Assembly: GCA_002716585.1 (NCBI GenBank)
Contig: PBBL01000077.1
Coordinates: 1-52,558, forward strand
Direction: 5' to 3'
DNA from: Myxococcales bacterium
GTDB lineage: Bacteria; Myxococcota_A; Bradymonadia; Bradymonadales; GCA-2716585
Length of the DNA stretch: 52,558 bases
Below, in pieces: positions 15,968 to 24,240 of the stretch; the first letter of the stretch is position 1; each line of letters opens with the position of its first letter. The translations under genes were made by a program, and so were the position numbers. The notes under the pieces were generated by a model. That model saw only the letters and a list, made by a program, of their open reading frames with translations, did no database searches and was not told where the DNA came from.

Positions 15968-17926
15968 TCAGCGCCGCCCGAGCGGGGTGCCGAAGGGGGC
16001 GAAGGCGACGAGCACCTTCTGATCGGTGACGAGGCCGAGGTCGCGGATCGCCTGGGGGGAGAGGTCGACGACGCGCTCGGTGCGGACGTGGGGGCCCCAG
16101 TCCACGGGGCGGACGACGACGGTTGCGCCGGTGTCGGGGTTGACGAGGAGGATCCGGGCGTTGCGCCACCAGTCCTTGCCCATCGGGGCGTAGTTCCAGC
16201 GCATGGCGAGGTAGTAGTAATCCTCGGGGCGGCTGGCGAGCGTGCCAGCGCCGGGGTTGACGGGGTCGTTGAGGAGGCGGACGCGCTCGCCGGTGATGGC
16301 GCCGGTCTCGGTGGCGCCGATCCCGGTGTCGTTGGGGCCGCCGAACCAGCTCACGGGGCCTTGCACGAAGGTGAGGCCCTCGTGGGAGGTCGGGACGCCA
16401 TAGGGCTCGTAGCTGATGCCGTGGACGCCCTGGAGGGTGCCGTTGTCGAGGCCCGCGCGGGGGATCTCCATGCCGTCGAGGGTGAGCCCGGCGTGGAGGT
16501 CGGCGAGCGAGCTGTCGGGGTCGGCGACGTTGCAGTCCTGGGTCATGTTCAGGGAGTAGCGGGCGCTGCGGGTGATGCGCTCGCGGAGCCCGGAGTCGGC
16601 GGCGCCCCAGGAGGTGGTGTAGAGGAAGAGGGCGGTGCTGCGGCCGACCTCGACGGTGACCTCGGCGGCGGCGCCGTCGCGGCCGCTCTGGTGGACGGTG
16701 ACGGCGGCGTTGTCGTGGGCGCCGCTGGCGTCACCGCCGAAGATCAGCTCACCGGCGGGGTCGAAGATGTAGAGCGCGGGCTGCCAGGAGCCCGCCGTGC
16801 GGGTGAAGGTGATCCGCATGGGGCCGGTGGGCTCGATCTGGGTGCTCCAGCGGTGGACGTTGTAGCGCCCGGTGGAGTAGTCCTCGCGGACGCTGGCCTC
16901 GCCGCAGCTGCGGGAGGTGATCCGGGTGCGCCAGACGTCGGCGGTGGTGCCGGTGGAGCGCCCGCGGGCGTCGTTGGAGAGGCCCGCGACCGTCTCGCTC
17001 TCGCGGGTGTCGGGCGGCTGCGGTTGCTGCGGCTCGGTGTGGAGCTCGTCCTCGGGCTGGGGGTCGGGCTGCTGCTCGGCGGGGGGCGCCGCGCAGGTGG
17101 TGCCGGTGGTGAAGCCGCCCAGCGGGGCGCGGCGGATCCGGGCCGCGGTCTGGGGGCCGTAGGCGCCGTCCTCGGCGATGCGGTCCTCGGGGTGGGCGTT
17201 GTTCCAGAGGCGCTGGAAGGCGCGCACGCTGTAGGAGCGCAGGTCGGTGCCGTTGAAGAAGTCCCAGTGGGGTGGGTCGCCGCAGCCGGAGAGGCGGCCT
17301 CCGTTGGTGCGGTCGCAGTACCAGGTCCAGCCGTTGTCCGAGAGGGTGCTGTGGAAGCGGTCGGTGGTGCTCGTCGGGACGTCGAGCGCGAGGCCCGACT
17401 CGTGGCGGCTGCGGCCAGGCGTGGCGGCGATGCGGATCCCGCAGGAGCCCTCCCAGCGCTTGAGGATGTACTGTTGGACGACGGAGCGCCAGGAGCTGTT
17501 GATCTGGAAGGTCGCCTGGGGGTTGGCGGCGGCCGCGGCGCGCAGGCCGCGGGCGGCGGTTCCCTGAACGAAGGGGCTCGCGCCCGCGCCGAGGCGGACG
17601 TTGGGGATGTCGCTGATGTTGGCGAACATGCCGGGGCGGATGCAGTTGATCTCCTCGGCGATCTGGGCGTTGAGGCCCATGGTGGGGCCGGTGGAGCAGG
17701 CGCGCGCCTGGATCAGCTCATCGACCGTGCTGAGGTTCTTGTACACGCCGGGGTCGTCCGTGGACCACTCGTCGCTCCACCCCTCCTCCATCTCGTCCTC
17801 CTCGTAGGGGCCGAGGTCCGGGGTGACACCGTCGGGGTTGGGGGGATCGTCGGCGCACGCGGCGAGCGCCGCGACGCTCGCCACCACCACCCACGCCCAT
17901 CGGGAACGACCTGCACGTTGCTTCAT
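15968..17926 (-). CDS. lipoprotein with M15 (VanY/LAS-type) peptidase and RlpA-like domains
   Basis: 652 residues from ATG 17926, which has GGAGAGG six bases upstream; the frame is open much further but that is antisense-type coding noise. Lipobox LAAC, Cys24. The LAS peptidase domain shows SRHESGLALDV (H175, D182) and PPHWDFF (H220), the zinc ligands of D-Ala-D-Ala carboxypeptidase-type enzymes. A peptidoglycan-binding segment, FQRLWNNAHPEDRIAEDGAYGPQTAARIR, comes next. After a Pro/Gln linker and a beta-sandwich there is a C-terminal double-psi barrel-like region, VVVRPVDWGPHVRTERVVDLSPQAIRDLGL, as in RlpA. It probably binds and trims peptidoglycan at the outer membrane. The IgGFc-like gene lies upstream on the same strand. 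Confidence 0.85.
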   Translation of the reverse strand: MKQRAGRSRWAWVVVASVAALAACADDPPNPDGVTPDLGPYEEDEMEEGWSDEWSTDDPGVYKNLSTVDELIQARACSTGPTMGLNAQIAEEINCIRPGMFANISDIPNVRLGAGASPFVQGTAARGLRAAAAANPQATFQINSSWRSVVQQYILKRWEGSCGIRIAATPGRSRHESGLALDVPTSTTDRFHSTLSDNGWTWYCDRTNGGRLSGCGDPPHWDFFNGTDLRSYSVRAFQRLWNNAHPEDRIAEDGAYGPQTAARIRRAPLGGFTTGTTCAAPPAEQQPDPQPEDELHTEPQQPQPPDTRESETVAGLSNDARGRSTGTTADVWRTRITSRSCGEASVREDYSTGRYNVHRWSTQIEPTGPMRITFTRTAGSWQPALYIFDPAGELIFGGDASGAHDNAAVTVHQSGRDGAAAEVTVEVGRSTALFLYTTSWGAADSGLRERITRSARYSLNMTQDCNVADPDSSLADLHAGLTLDGMEIPRAGLDNGTLQGVHGISYEPYGVPTSHEGLTFVQGPVSWFGGPNDTGIGATETGAITGERVRLLNDPVNPGAGTLASRPEDYYYLAMRWNYAPMGKDWWRNARILLVNPDTGATVVVRPVDWGPHVRTERVVDLSPQAIRDLGLVTDQKVLVAFAPFGTPLGRR

Positions 17927-18048
17927 GATGCGCCTCTCCGTTGGTTGCCTACGCTCTCCAGACACGTCCGTGCGTGATCTGAAGCAAGCGTGGTGCCAAC
18001 TCGGGAGGCCGATCGCTGCGGGGTCGGGGGTGTGGTCTCCAGTCCTCA

Positions 18049-18066
18049 TGTGGCGTCGCCGCCACA
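18049..18066 (-). terminator. short hairpin after IgGFc-like gene
   Basis: TGTGGCG, a 4-base loop and CGCCACA, 16 bases past the minus-strand stop at 18082. There is no U-run, so termination is only possible, not shown. Confidence 0.3.
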
Positions 18067-18081
18067 CCCCGCGCGCCACAC

Positions 18082-20094
18082 CTACTCGCCTTCGTCCTCC
18101 TCGTCGCCCTCCAGGTTGAGCCCGCCGGGGTAGGCGTAGGAGACGTGGCACCCGTACCCGTAGGCCTCCAGCCCGACGGGGACGTCGGAGCGGATCCAGT
18201 GGGTGCCGTCCTCGACCCGGATGGAGGCGGCGACGAAGCCCGAGCTCTGATCGCCGACCGGCTCGAACTCCTCGGCCGGGACGGGGTCGCCGTCGAGGGT
18301 CACCTGGGCGCCCTCCGGGGCGACGACGTTGATGTAGTCCTCGTCGTAATCGATCGGGATGAGCACGATGTAGTCGCTGCGGTACTGCTTGAAGGGGACG
18401 GTGATCGTCAACGCCGGGTCGCCGATCCCGGTCGGGTTGCCCGCGTCGATCCCCTCGTCGCAGATGCGCGGGATCCCGAACCAGTTGCTGCCGACCATGT
18501 AGTGCCCCAGCGACACCGGGGCGGTGGCGCGCAGCACGAAGTGGCGGCGCGTCTCGAACTCGGCGAACTCGCCGCTGTTCAGGATCGCCCCGTCCACCCC
18601 GGGGATCGGCGGGTCGGTCTCGATCACGGTGGCGTCCTCGGACGCGAGCACCCGGAAGATGTCCGGCTCGGTGCCGCGCGGGAAGAACTTGGTGCCCACG
18701 TACTCGGTGCCCCAGGTGCTCACCGGGATCAGCTGGGACTCGATGTGATCGCAGCGGTCGATGCCGACCACCACGTTGGCGCACTCGTGCCCCCCGAAGG
18801 CGCTGAGCGGGAACTGCGACTGCACGTGGGTGCCGGTGAAGTCGTCGTTCGCCGACGCGGTCGCGAAGTTGAGCACCTGCCCCGCCTCCAGCAGGAACTC
18901 CCGCGTCTCGCCCACCTGCATCCGCGGGATCTCAGGCCCCGGCGCGGTCGCCGCCGACGCCGTCACGGAGACCCGGTTGGCCTCGCCGCTCGTGTTGACC
19001 AGCGTCATGAAGCCGCGGATCGGCGGGTCGGGGCGCTGCTCCCAGCTCATGATGTAGTACTCGGTGCCCAGCGCGTTGGTGGGGAGCAGGAGGGTGCCGT
19101 CGTTGCTGAACACCTCGACGACGTTGTGCAGCGGGTTGAACTGGTGGGTGGTGATCGGGATGTTGCTGGTCACCCGGAACGCCTTGTCGCTGATCTCCAC
19201 GGTGCTGATCTGGCTGTCGGTCGGCATCAGGTAGATCCCCTGCTCACCGGGCGGCAGCCGCATCGGGCCGTCGGTCTCGACCGGCTCGCCGTAGCCGCGG
19301 GTGATGGCGATGTCGGCCGTCAGCTCCTCGTTCGGGTTGCTGATGACGATCGCGTGGGGCTGGCCGAGGGCGTCGTCGTAGTTGTCGAGGTCGAGCGACC
19401 AGTACTCGCAGCCGATGTAGCTCGACAGCTTCTTGTTGAGGGTGCACAGATCCTGGCAGGCGCCCTCCTCGCACTCCTGACCGAGCGGGCAGGCGACCGG
19501 GTCGGTGAAGCCCGACCCGTCCTCCAGGCAGCTCCACGTGCTTTCGCGGTCGTAGCAGGTCACGCGCCCCGGCTGGCACGGCGGTCGCTCGCAGTTGTCG
19601 TCCACGCAGGCGGCGTTGCCGGGGCAGGGCGCGATCAACGTCCTCGTCCCCGTGGAGTTGCACAGCTCGGCCATCGTGTCGGAGGTGCACGTGATCTGGG
19701 AGCCCGCGACGCAGATCACGTCCAGGCAGGCGCGCTCGTCGGGGTCGCAGCGCTGATCGTTGCGGCAGTCGATCCGCTCCAGCTCCCCCTGGTCCGAACA
19801 CACCTCCACAATCAGCGGGCTGACGCAGGTGGCCTCGCCGGGCTCGCAGCTCGCCGTCGAGTCCGCCGCGGCGTCGTCGGCGCCTGTGTCGGCGCCGACG
19901 TCCGGGCTGGAGGTGGCGCTCGTGGCGCCGGTGTCGGCCGCGCCGCTGGCGTCGGCGGGGTCGGACGAGTCCGCCGGGTCGCCCGAGCAGGCCGCCAGGA
20001 GCGTCGCCGCCAGGAGCAGGGCGCGCCACCCGCCGAGGCGGTCGGGTCGGGTCGGGTCAGGTCGGCGCGGGGTTGGATCGGTTGGTGTGCTCAT
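18082..20094 (-). CDS. IgGFc-binding-protein-like surface lipoprotein
   Basis: 670 residues. Signal peptide with lipobox LAAC (Cys36), then an Asp/Ala/Ser-rich linker. Four Cys-rich repeats follow (e.g. CEPGEATCVSPLIVEVCSDQG, CQPGRVTCYDRESTWSCLEDG), each about 45 residues. From residue about 220 there is the domain found at the N-terminus of IgGFc-binding proteins: YIGCEYWSLDLDNY, HAIVISNPN, HQFNPLHN, LGTEYYIMSWEQ, and, repeated, WGTEYVGTKFFPRG and VSLGHYMVGSNW, ending GYGCHVSYAYPGG. The domain is common in Myxococcota surface lipoproteins; ligands are unknown there. The signal's n-region is long (24 residues). The start lacks a clear ribosome site. Transcribed from the promoter at 20242-20270. 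Confidence 0.88.
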   Translation of the reverse strand: MSTPTDPTPRRPDPTRPDRLGGWRALLLAATLLAACSGDPADSSDPADASGAADTGATSATSSPDVGADTGADDAAADSTASCEPGEATCVSPLIVEVCSDQGELERIDCRNDQRCDPDERACLDVICVAGSQITCTSDTMAELCNSTGTRTLIAPCPGNAACVDDNCERPPCQPGRVTCYDRESTWSCLEDGSGFTDPVACPLGQECEEGACQDLCTLNKKLSSYIGCEYWSLDLDNYDDALGQPHAIVISNPNEELTADIAITRGYGEPVETDGPMRLPPGEQGIYLMPTDSQISTVEISDKAFRVTSNIPITTHQFNPLHNVVEVFSNDGTLLLPTNALGTEYYIMSWEQRPDPPIRGFMTLVNTSGEANRVSVTASAATAPGPEIPRMQVGETREFLLEAGQVLNFATASANDDFTGTHVQSQFPLSAFGGHECANVVVGIDRCDHIESQLIPVSTWGTEYVGTKFFPRGTEPDIFRVLASEDATVIETDPPIPGVDGAILNSGEFAEFETRRHFVLRATAPVSLGHYMVGSNWFGIPRICDEGIDAGNPTGIGDPALTITVPFKQYRSDYIVLIPIDYDEDYINVVAPEGAQVTLDGDPVPAEEFEPVGDQSSGFVAASIRVEDGTHWIRSDVPVGLEAYGYGCHVSYAYPGGLNLEGDEEDEGE

Positions 20095-20241
20095 GTAGGT
20101 TCTTGCTGCTTGCAGCGTGGGTGAAGGCGCTGGCGCGGCGGCTGAGCAGGGCGAGCTGCCCTGGGTCTGCGCCCGCGTTGGTGCCTGGTGGAGCTCGCGA
20201 TCGGCGCCCGCCGCGCTGTCGCGCTGTGGGCCGTGTCATGG

Positions 20242-20270
20242 AGTATCGTGTTCGGAGAGGTCGGCGTCAA
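20242..20270 (-). promoter_or_regulatory. promoter for IgGFc-like gene
   Basis: Minus-strand TTGACG (20270-20265), 17-base spacer, GATACT (20247-20242). Leader about 145 bases. Back to back with the plus-strand promoter at 20301. Confidence 0.6.
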
Positions 20271-20278
20271 ACCTCTCC
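20254..20278. promoter_or_regulatory. 8-bp inverted repeat, candidate operator
   Basis: GGAGAGGT (20254-20261) and ACCTCTCC (20271-20278), perfectly complementary with a 9-base spacer. It overlaps the -35 and spacer of the minus-strand promoter and sits upstream of the plus-strand one, a place where a dimeric regulator could control both directions. Confidence 0.4.
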
Positions 20279-20300
20279 TGAGCGCGCCGCGCGGCTGGCC

Positions 20301-20329
20301 TTGTCCTGTCTGGTGTAAGGATCTATACT
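20301..20329 (+). promoter_or_regulatory. promoter for pentapeptide/TPR operon
   Basis: TTGTCC (20301-20306), 17-base spacer, TATACT (20324-20329), the best -10 on this strand in the 332-base gap 20095-20426. Leader about 90 bases. Nothing else is visible in the gap apart from this, the divergent promoter and the inverted repeat. Confidence 0.65.
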
Positions 20330-20426
20330 CGCGGCGTCATCGAGCCCCAGAGGCCCTGGAAGGACCCCATTCAACAGCAAGCTCGTATGAACGTTTCGTT
20401 GAACGCACGTTGAGGACAACAGCAGC

Positions 20427-21083
20427 ATGGACAACCTGCTGGATACCCCTTTTGAGGTCAAGGAGCGGTTGAGCTCGGGGTCGCTCGCCGGCTGCGCGGT
20501 GGAGCGGGTCGATCTGACCGACTATGAGCTGGAGCGGAGTGTGATGCAGCACGTCCGCTTCAGCCAGTCGACCCTGCAACAGACTCGCTTGACCGACCTG
20601 ACAGCTACCGACGTTCACTTCACGGGCTGCCAGCTGCGCCGCGCGGGGATGGACCGGGCGCTGCTGCGCCAGACCAATATCGTCTCCAGCCAGGCGATGG
20701 AGATCGACCTGGAGGGGGCGTACCTCGACTCGGTGGGGATCTATGGGACCCCGATGAGCAACGCCAACTTCAAGAACAGTCGGCTCACCGACGTGGTGTT
20801 CCAGTCCAGCGACCTGTACGGCGCCAACTTCGAGGGGGCGGTGCTGACCCACTGCCGCTTCAACGACCCGAACCTGGGCTCGGCGGGCCTCAACCGCGTC
20901 TGCCTGCGCCGGGCGGTGCTGATCGACGTCGATCTGAGCAGCGCGATCCTGTACGGCGCCGACCTGACCGGGGCGACCTTCATCCACGTGGACATGCGTG
21001 GCATCGTCCTCGGCGAGACCGTGCGCGAGGGGATGACGCTCATTGGTTGCACCACCGACTTCAATCCCAACGCAACGGAGTGA
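20427..21083 (+). CDS. pentapeptide-repeat protein
   Basis: 218 residues, no signal peptide, so cytosolic. From residue about 25 the sequence follows the A(D/N)LxX pentad rhythm, clearest at 'LDSVGIYGTPMSNANFKNSRLTDVVFQSSDLYGANFEGAVLTHCRF' and 'RAVLIDVDLSSAILYGADLTGATF', predicting a right-handed quadrilateral beta-helix. Some members (Qnr, MfpA) mimic DNA and bind gyrase; most have no known role. First gene of a three-gene unit: the next start lies five bases after this stop. GAGG lies about ten bases before the ATG. Confidence 0.88.
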   Translation: MDNLLDTPFEVKERLSSGSLAGCAVERVDLTDYELERSVMQHVRFSQSTLQQTRLTDLTATDVHFTGCQLRRAGMDRALLRQTNIVSSQAMEIDLEGAYLDSVGIYGTPMSNANFKNSRLTDVVFQSSDLYGANFEGAVLTHCRFNDPNLGSAGLNRVCLRRAVLIDVDLSSAILYGADLTGATFIHVDMRGIVLGETVREGMTLIGCTTDFNPNATE

Positions 21084-21088
21084 TCCAG

Positions 21089-21805
21089 ATGGCGGAACGA
21101 CGCGACTTCGGACCCGTGGCCGGGCAGATGCGTGAGGCGCTTGAGAAGTACAGCCGCGAGGAGCTGGCCGATCTGCTGACCCACATCGTCCGCGTGTACG
21201 TCATTGAGGGCAAGGAGCCCCAGCTGTCGGAGGCGGGCAAGGTCAGCTCCGAGGACAACCTCCGGGCGCTGAGCTTCCCGCAGCTGATGCTCCACCTCCA
21301 GATGAACCTCCCCCACCCCGAGCTGAAGCGGCTGCGGGTGAGCGGCGACCGGGTCTGGGCCGAGCGCGACGGCGCCGAGGTGCTGATCGCCGGAGAGCCC
21401 GAGCCCGATGAGCAGCCCCCCGACTGGGACGAGATGGGTGAGGCGGCGAGGGACGAGACGCCCCGGAGGCGCCCACGAGGGGTCCGCGCGGCGACCGGCC
21501 CGGTGCGGCGCGAGGCTCCGCCCGAGCCGACCACCCCCCCGCCCGGGACACCGCGGCGCCGCCGCGCCGAGCCCGCGCCGACGCCCGCGACCATGGCCGC
21601 CGAGAGCGCCCAGGTGGAGCGCCCCGGCGTTGGCCTGCGCGACGAGCCCGCCTCCCCCGCGACGCCGCCGCGGCGCGAGCGCCCCAGCCCGCGCGAATGG
21701 TTTCAGGAGGCCAGCGCCCCGCCGCCCGCGCCCAGCTCCTCGAAAGACCCCGACGACGAGGTCGCGGAGCGCTCGGATCGGTTCAGCATGCTGGAGCTTG
21801 ACTGA
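21089..21805 (+). CDS. hypothetical protein with ordered N-terminus and Pro/Arg-rich tail
   Basis: 238 residues from ATG 21089, with GGAG (21077-21080) eight bases upstream overlapping the end of the previous gene. Residues 1-100 look folded: helical 'VAGQMREALEKYSREELADLLTHIVRVYVIEG' and 'LSFPQLMLHLQMNLPHPELKRLRV'. Residues from about 115 to the end are a low-complexity Pro/Arg/Ala/Glu linker that is probably disordered. I do not recognise the family. Its stop overlaps the start of the TPR gene (TGATG), so it is made together with it. Confidence 0.8.
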   Translation: MAERRDFGPVAGQMREALEKYSREELADLLTHIVRVYVIEGKEPQLSEAGKVSSEDNLRALSFPQLMLHLQMNLPHPELKRLRVSGDRVWAERDGAEVLIAGEPEPDEQPPDWDEMGEAARDETPRRRPRGVRAATGPVRREAPPEPTTPPPGTPRRRRAEPAPTPATMAAESAQVERPGVGLRDEPASPATPPRRERPSPREWFQEASAPPPAPSSSKDPDDEVAERSDRFSMLELD

Positions 21806-22257
21806 TGAGCGCAGACGACTTCCATCAGCAACGCGCCGCCGACGCGCTGCGCCGCGGCGTCGCCTACGCGCGGCGTCACCAGTGGCAGCAGGCGATGAAC
21901 GCCCTCACCTCCTGCCTCCAGGAGGAGCCGAACAACCTGGAGGCGCGCTACTACATGGCGATCAGCCAGGCCAGCTCCGGTCGCGCCCGAGAGGCGCGTC
22001 GGCTCCTGGAGCAGACGCTCGCCATGCCTCGCCTCGACGACTTCCAGCGGGTGCGGCTGCTCAAGCTCCTGGGCAAGGTCTCGATCCAGTCGAGCGACTA
22101 CCACCTCGCCGCCGACAGCCTCCACCAGGCCTTCACGCTGACCGGCGTGGGCGGCGCGCCGATCCTCAACGAGCTGGCGCAGGTGATGTGCAAGGCCGGG
22201 GACTTCGATCGCGCCTTCGACCTCTACATCAAGGCGATGGGGCACGACGCGACCTGA
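21805..22257 (+). CDS. small TPR protein
   Basis: 150 residues made of about three to four tetratricopeptide-like helical hairpins: 'ALRRGVAYARRHQWQQAMNALTSCLQEEPNNLEARYYMAISQASSGRAREARRLLEQTL', with the A-x-Y-x-G and Pro positions of TPRs, and 'LNELAQVMCKAGDFDRAFDLYIKAM'. No signal peptide. Last gene of the unit that begins with the pentapeptide-repeat protein and convergent, seven bases apart, with the PP2C phosphatase. It is a likely protein-binding adaptor; partner unknown. Confidence 0.85.
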   Translation: MSADDFHQQRAADALRRGVAYARRHQWQQAMNALTSCLQEEPNNLEARYYMAISQASSGRAREARRLLEQTLAMPRLDDFQRVRLLKLLGKVSIQSSDYHLAADSLHQAFTLTGVGGAPILNELAQVMCKAGDFDRAFDLYIKAMGHDAT

Positions 22258-22264
22258 CGGCGCG

Positions 22265-23053
22265 TTACGCGTCGGCGATCTCTTCCAGGTAGAGCATCAC
22301 GATCGTGATGTTGTCGGTGCCGCCGTTGTGGTTGGCCATGCGGATCAGCGTGTCGACGGCGGTCTGGAGGTCGGAGCGGCAGTTGCTGATCACCTCGGCG
22401 ATGACCCAGTCCTCGACCAGATCCGTGAGCCCGTCGGAGCACATCAGGAAGATGTCCTCGTTGTGCATGGCCAGCTCGGCGATGTCGACGTCCACGTGGT
22501 CCTTGAGGCCGAGCGCGCGGAAGATGACGTTCTTGCGGGCGAAGTTGTCCGCCTCGGCGGGGTCGATCTGGCCGGTGTTCAGCAGGTGGTTGAGGAGGGA
22601 GTGGTCCTCGGTCATCTGGTAGAGGCCGTCGTTGCGGTAGCGGTAGATCCGGCTGTCGCCGACGTGGCCGATGACCAGGGTGTCCTCGTCGCGCTTCTTG
22701 AGCACCGCGACGGCGGTCGTCCCCATCCCCTCATGCGACGGATCCTTGCAGGCCTCGACGAAGATCCGCTCGTTGGCGAACTGGATGGAGCAGGCCAGCG
22801 AGTTGCCGTCCCAGGTGCGATCCTTGCGAACCTGAAACGGCCACGAGAACCCCGGCTTCTCCCGCTCGATGCAGATGAACTCCGAGACCCGCGCGACGGC
22901 CAGCGCGCTCGCCAGCTGGCCCGACGCATGCCCCCCCATCCCATCCGCGACAACATAGAGCCCCTCCTCGGGAAGGATCATGAAGTTGTCTTCGTTCTGC
23001 TCTCGAGCGCGTCCAACGTCGCTCATCCCAAAGGCTCGGATCCGAAACGGCAT
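22265..23053 (-). CDS. PP2C-family serine/threonine phosphatase
   Basis: 262 residues, cytosolic. All metal-binding motifs of the PrpC/Stp group are present: DVGRAREQNEDNF (12-24), VADGMGGHASG (35-45), a GMGTTAVAVL block, GHVGDSRIYRYRN, MCSDGLTDLV and NGGTDNITIVML. An extra segment of about 20 residues (CIEREKPGFSWPFQVRKDRTW) sits after the third helix and is longer than in Stp1. The enzyme removes phosphate from Ser/Thr in a Mn/Mg-dependent reaction, usually opposing Hanks-type kinases, none of which is seen in this window. A weak promoter-like TTGCCT with a CTAACA hexamer lies near 23085-23115. Confidence 0.95.
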   Translation of the reverse strand: MPFRIRAFGMSDVGRAREQNEDNFMILPEEGLYVVADGMGGHASGQLASALAVARVSEFICIEREKPGFSWPFQVRKDRTWDGNSLACSIQFANERIFVEACKDPSHEGMGTTAVAVLKKRDEDTLVIGHVGDSRIYRYRNDGLYQMTEDHSLLNHLLNTGQIDPAEADNFARKNVIFRALGLKDHVDVDIAELAMHNEDIFLMCSDGLTDLVEDWVIAEVISNCRSDLQTAVDTLIRMANHNGGTDNITIVMLYLEEIADA

Positions 23054-23130
23054 GGTCTCACCCGGTCAAGCTGAATCGCTCCCGTGTTAGCACAGCGCTC
23101 GTGGGGCAGGCAAGGTGCGTCGGGCTGGAC

Positions 23131-23159
23131 TTGATTCGAACTGTTGGGGCTTGTATAGT
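23131..23159 (+). promoter_or_regulatory. strong sigma70-type promoter
   Basis: TTGATT (23131-23136), 17-base spacer, TATAGT (23154-23159). It reads toward the small secreted protein gene and makes the start at 23115 impossible, because that codon would be upstream of the transcript. Confidence 0.65.
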
Positions 23160-23249
23160 CTGCAACTTGTATCCAGGGTTGGCGTTGGTCCTACCATGAC
23201 CCACATCGCCCCCACCGGGCTCAACAGCCTGAATCAGACCCAGGTCATC

Positions 23250-23894
23250 ATGCGACGAGGCACCCACAACACACCCCAGCGAGCGCTCACGGCGTGGGCG
23301 CGCGTGTGGACAGGAGCGCTGGTGGCGCTCGGTGTGTTCCTGATGGGCTCCAGCGCGTTGGCCACCCCCATCGGTCAGTGCATGGACATCGGGGCGCTGC
23401 TCGGCATCGCCTCGACTGAGCACGGGCGCCAACAAGCCGAGCAGCTCGTCCGCCAGAACCACCCGTACAGCAACACGATCTGCACGGAGCTGGGCTGGCA
23501 CTGTGACATGACCCTGCCACACTCAACCCCTGAGCCGACCGACGAGATCCTCGCCGAGGCCGACTGCCTCGACGAAGACCAGGGCCGGTGCAAGGATCCC
23601 GACGAAGTCCCCGAGTCGTTCGCGGGCGATCTCCTGGGCGATGAGGACACCCCCTCGGGGCCTCTCTACTTCGGCGACGCCTGCTTTGACCACCCGCCCC
23701 GATGCGGCGCGCTGCCCGCGCCCGACACTCCCCAGACCATCACCAGCAGCTCGGTGCCCTCCGTGGCCGCCGAGCGCTTCCGCCCGGACATCCCCCAGGC
23801 CCCGCTGATCGAGGTCGATCACCTCGCCCTCGACAGCCCGGTTGGCCCTGCCGCGGGGGTCTCTCCGGACATCGACCACCCCCCTCAAGGGTAG
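23250..23894 (+). CDS. small secreted protein, unknown family
   Basis: 214 residues from ATG 23250; ATG 23196 is the alternative and also lies within the predicted transcript. The N-terminus has a basic stretch, then a hydrophobic core TGALVALGVFLMGSSALA with a probable signal-peptidase site after ALA. The mature part has about ten Cys (CMDIG, NTICTELGWHCDM, ADCLDEDQGRCKDP, GDACFDHPPRCG), suggesting disulfides, and a Pro-rich tail. No known domain is apparent. Upstream of the triple DsbA-like protein on the same strand, so that gene could serve its folding, though this is guesswork. Confidence 0.7.
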   Translation: MRRGTHNTPQRALTAWARVWTGALVALGVFLMGSSALATPIGQCMDIGALLGIASTEHGRQQAEQLVRQNHPYSNTICTELGWHCDMTLPHSTPEPTDEILAEADCLDEDQGRCKDPDEVPESFAGDLLGDEDTPSGPLYFGDACFDHPPRCGALPAPDTPQTITSSSVPSVAAERFRPDIPQAPLIEVDHLALDSPVGPAAGVSPDIDHPPQG

Positions 23895-24240
23895 TCTCCA
23901 CAACCAACCACACCCTCATCACACGGCGCTTCAGGTGGGGTGCGTGACGACGGCGCTTCGCGCATCGACACGTCTCGATTACCTTGATTCGCCACAACAT
24001 CTTCGCCCTCCTCGTGGTCCAGGGCGCCCGCGCACCTCAGGTGCGGTGGCGCCGATGGAGCGGGTCACCCTGTTGACCCCGCCTGGAGGCGCCCGGTTTG
24101 GAATTGTGAGCCGCCCTGATGGGTCCTGGCTCACCCCCGACCGTCTCCCCGAACGCCACGAGCGCGAGCCGGGGAGCTGCAATCAACCGTGACGTGATCA
24201 CACACGTGTCGCGTCACACGCATGGAGAAATGCGAACGTC
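23895..24240. other. intergenic region with nested inverted repeats
   Basis: No gene seen. It holds CGCACCT-C-AGGTGCG at 24031-24045, flanked by GGCGCC on both sides (24023-24028 and 24048-24053), which would extend the hairpin. GGGTCA...TGACCC follows at about 24062-24078. Near 24187-24212 there is an imperfect palindromic run containing GTGATCACACACGTG, close to the next start. The first hairpin may end the upstream transcript; the last may be a regulator site. Confidence 0.4.

Noticed and set aside
15908..17977. A 689-codon plus-strand frame over the M15-RlpA gene
   Set aside because: Gly/Val/Ala/Asp-rich antisense frame. The minus strand has lipobox, zinc ligands and a ribosome site.
24001..24240. 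A short plus-strand gene at 24222 (frame beginning MEKCERHAKR)
   Set aside because: It runs out of frame through the DsbA-like gene and is Gly/Arg-rich. The in-frame ATG 24241 gives an anchor helix.
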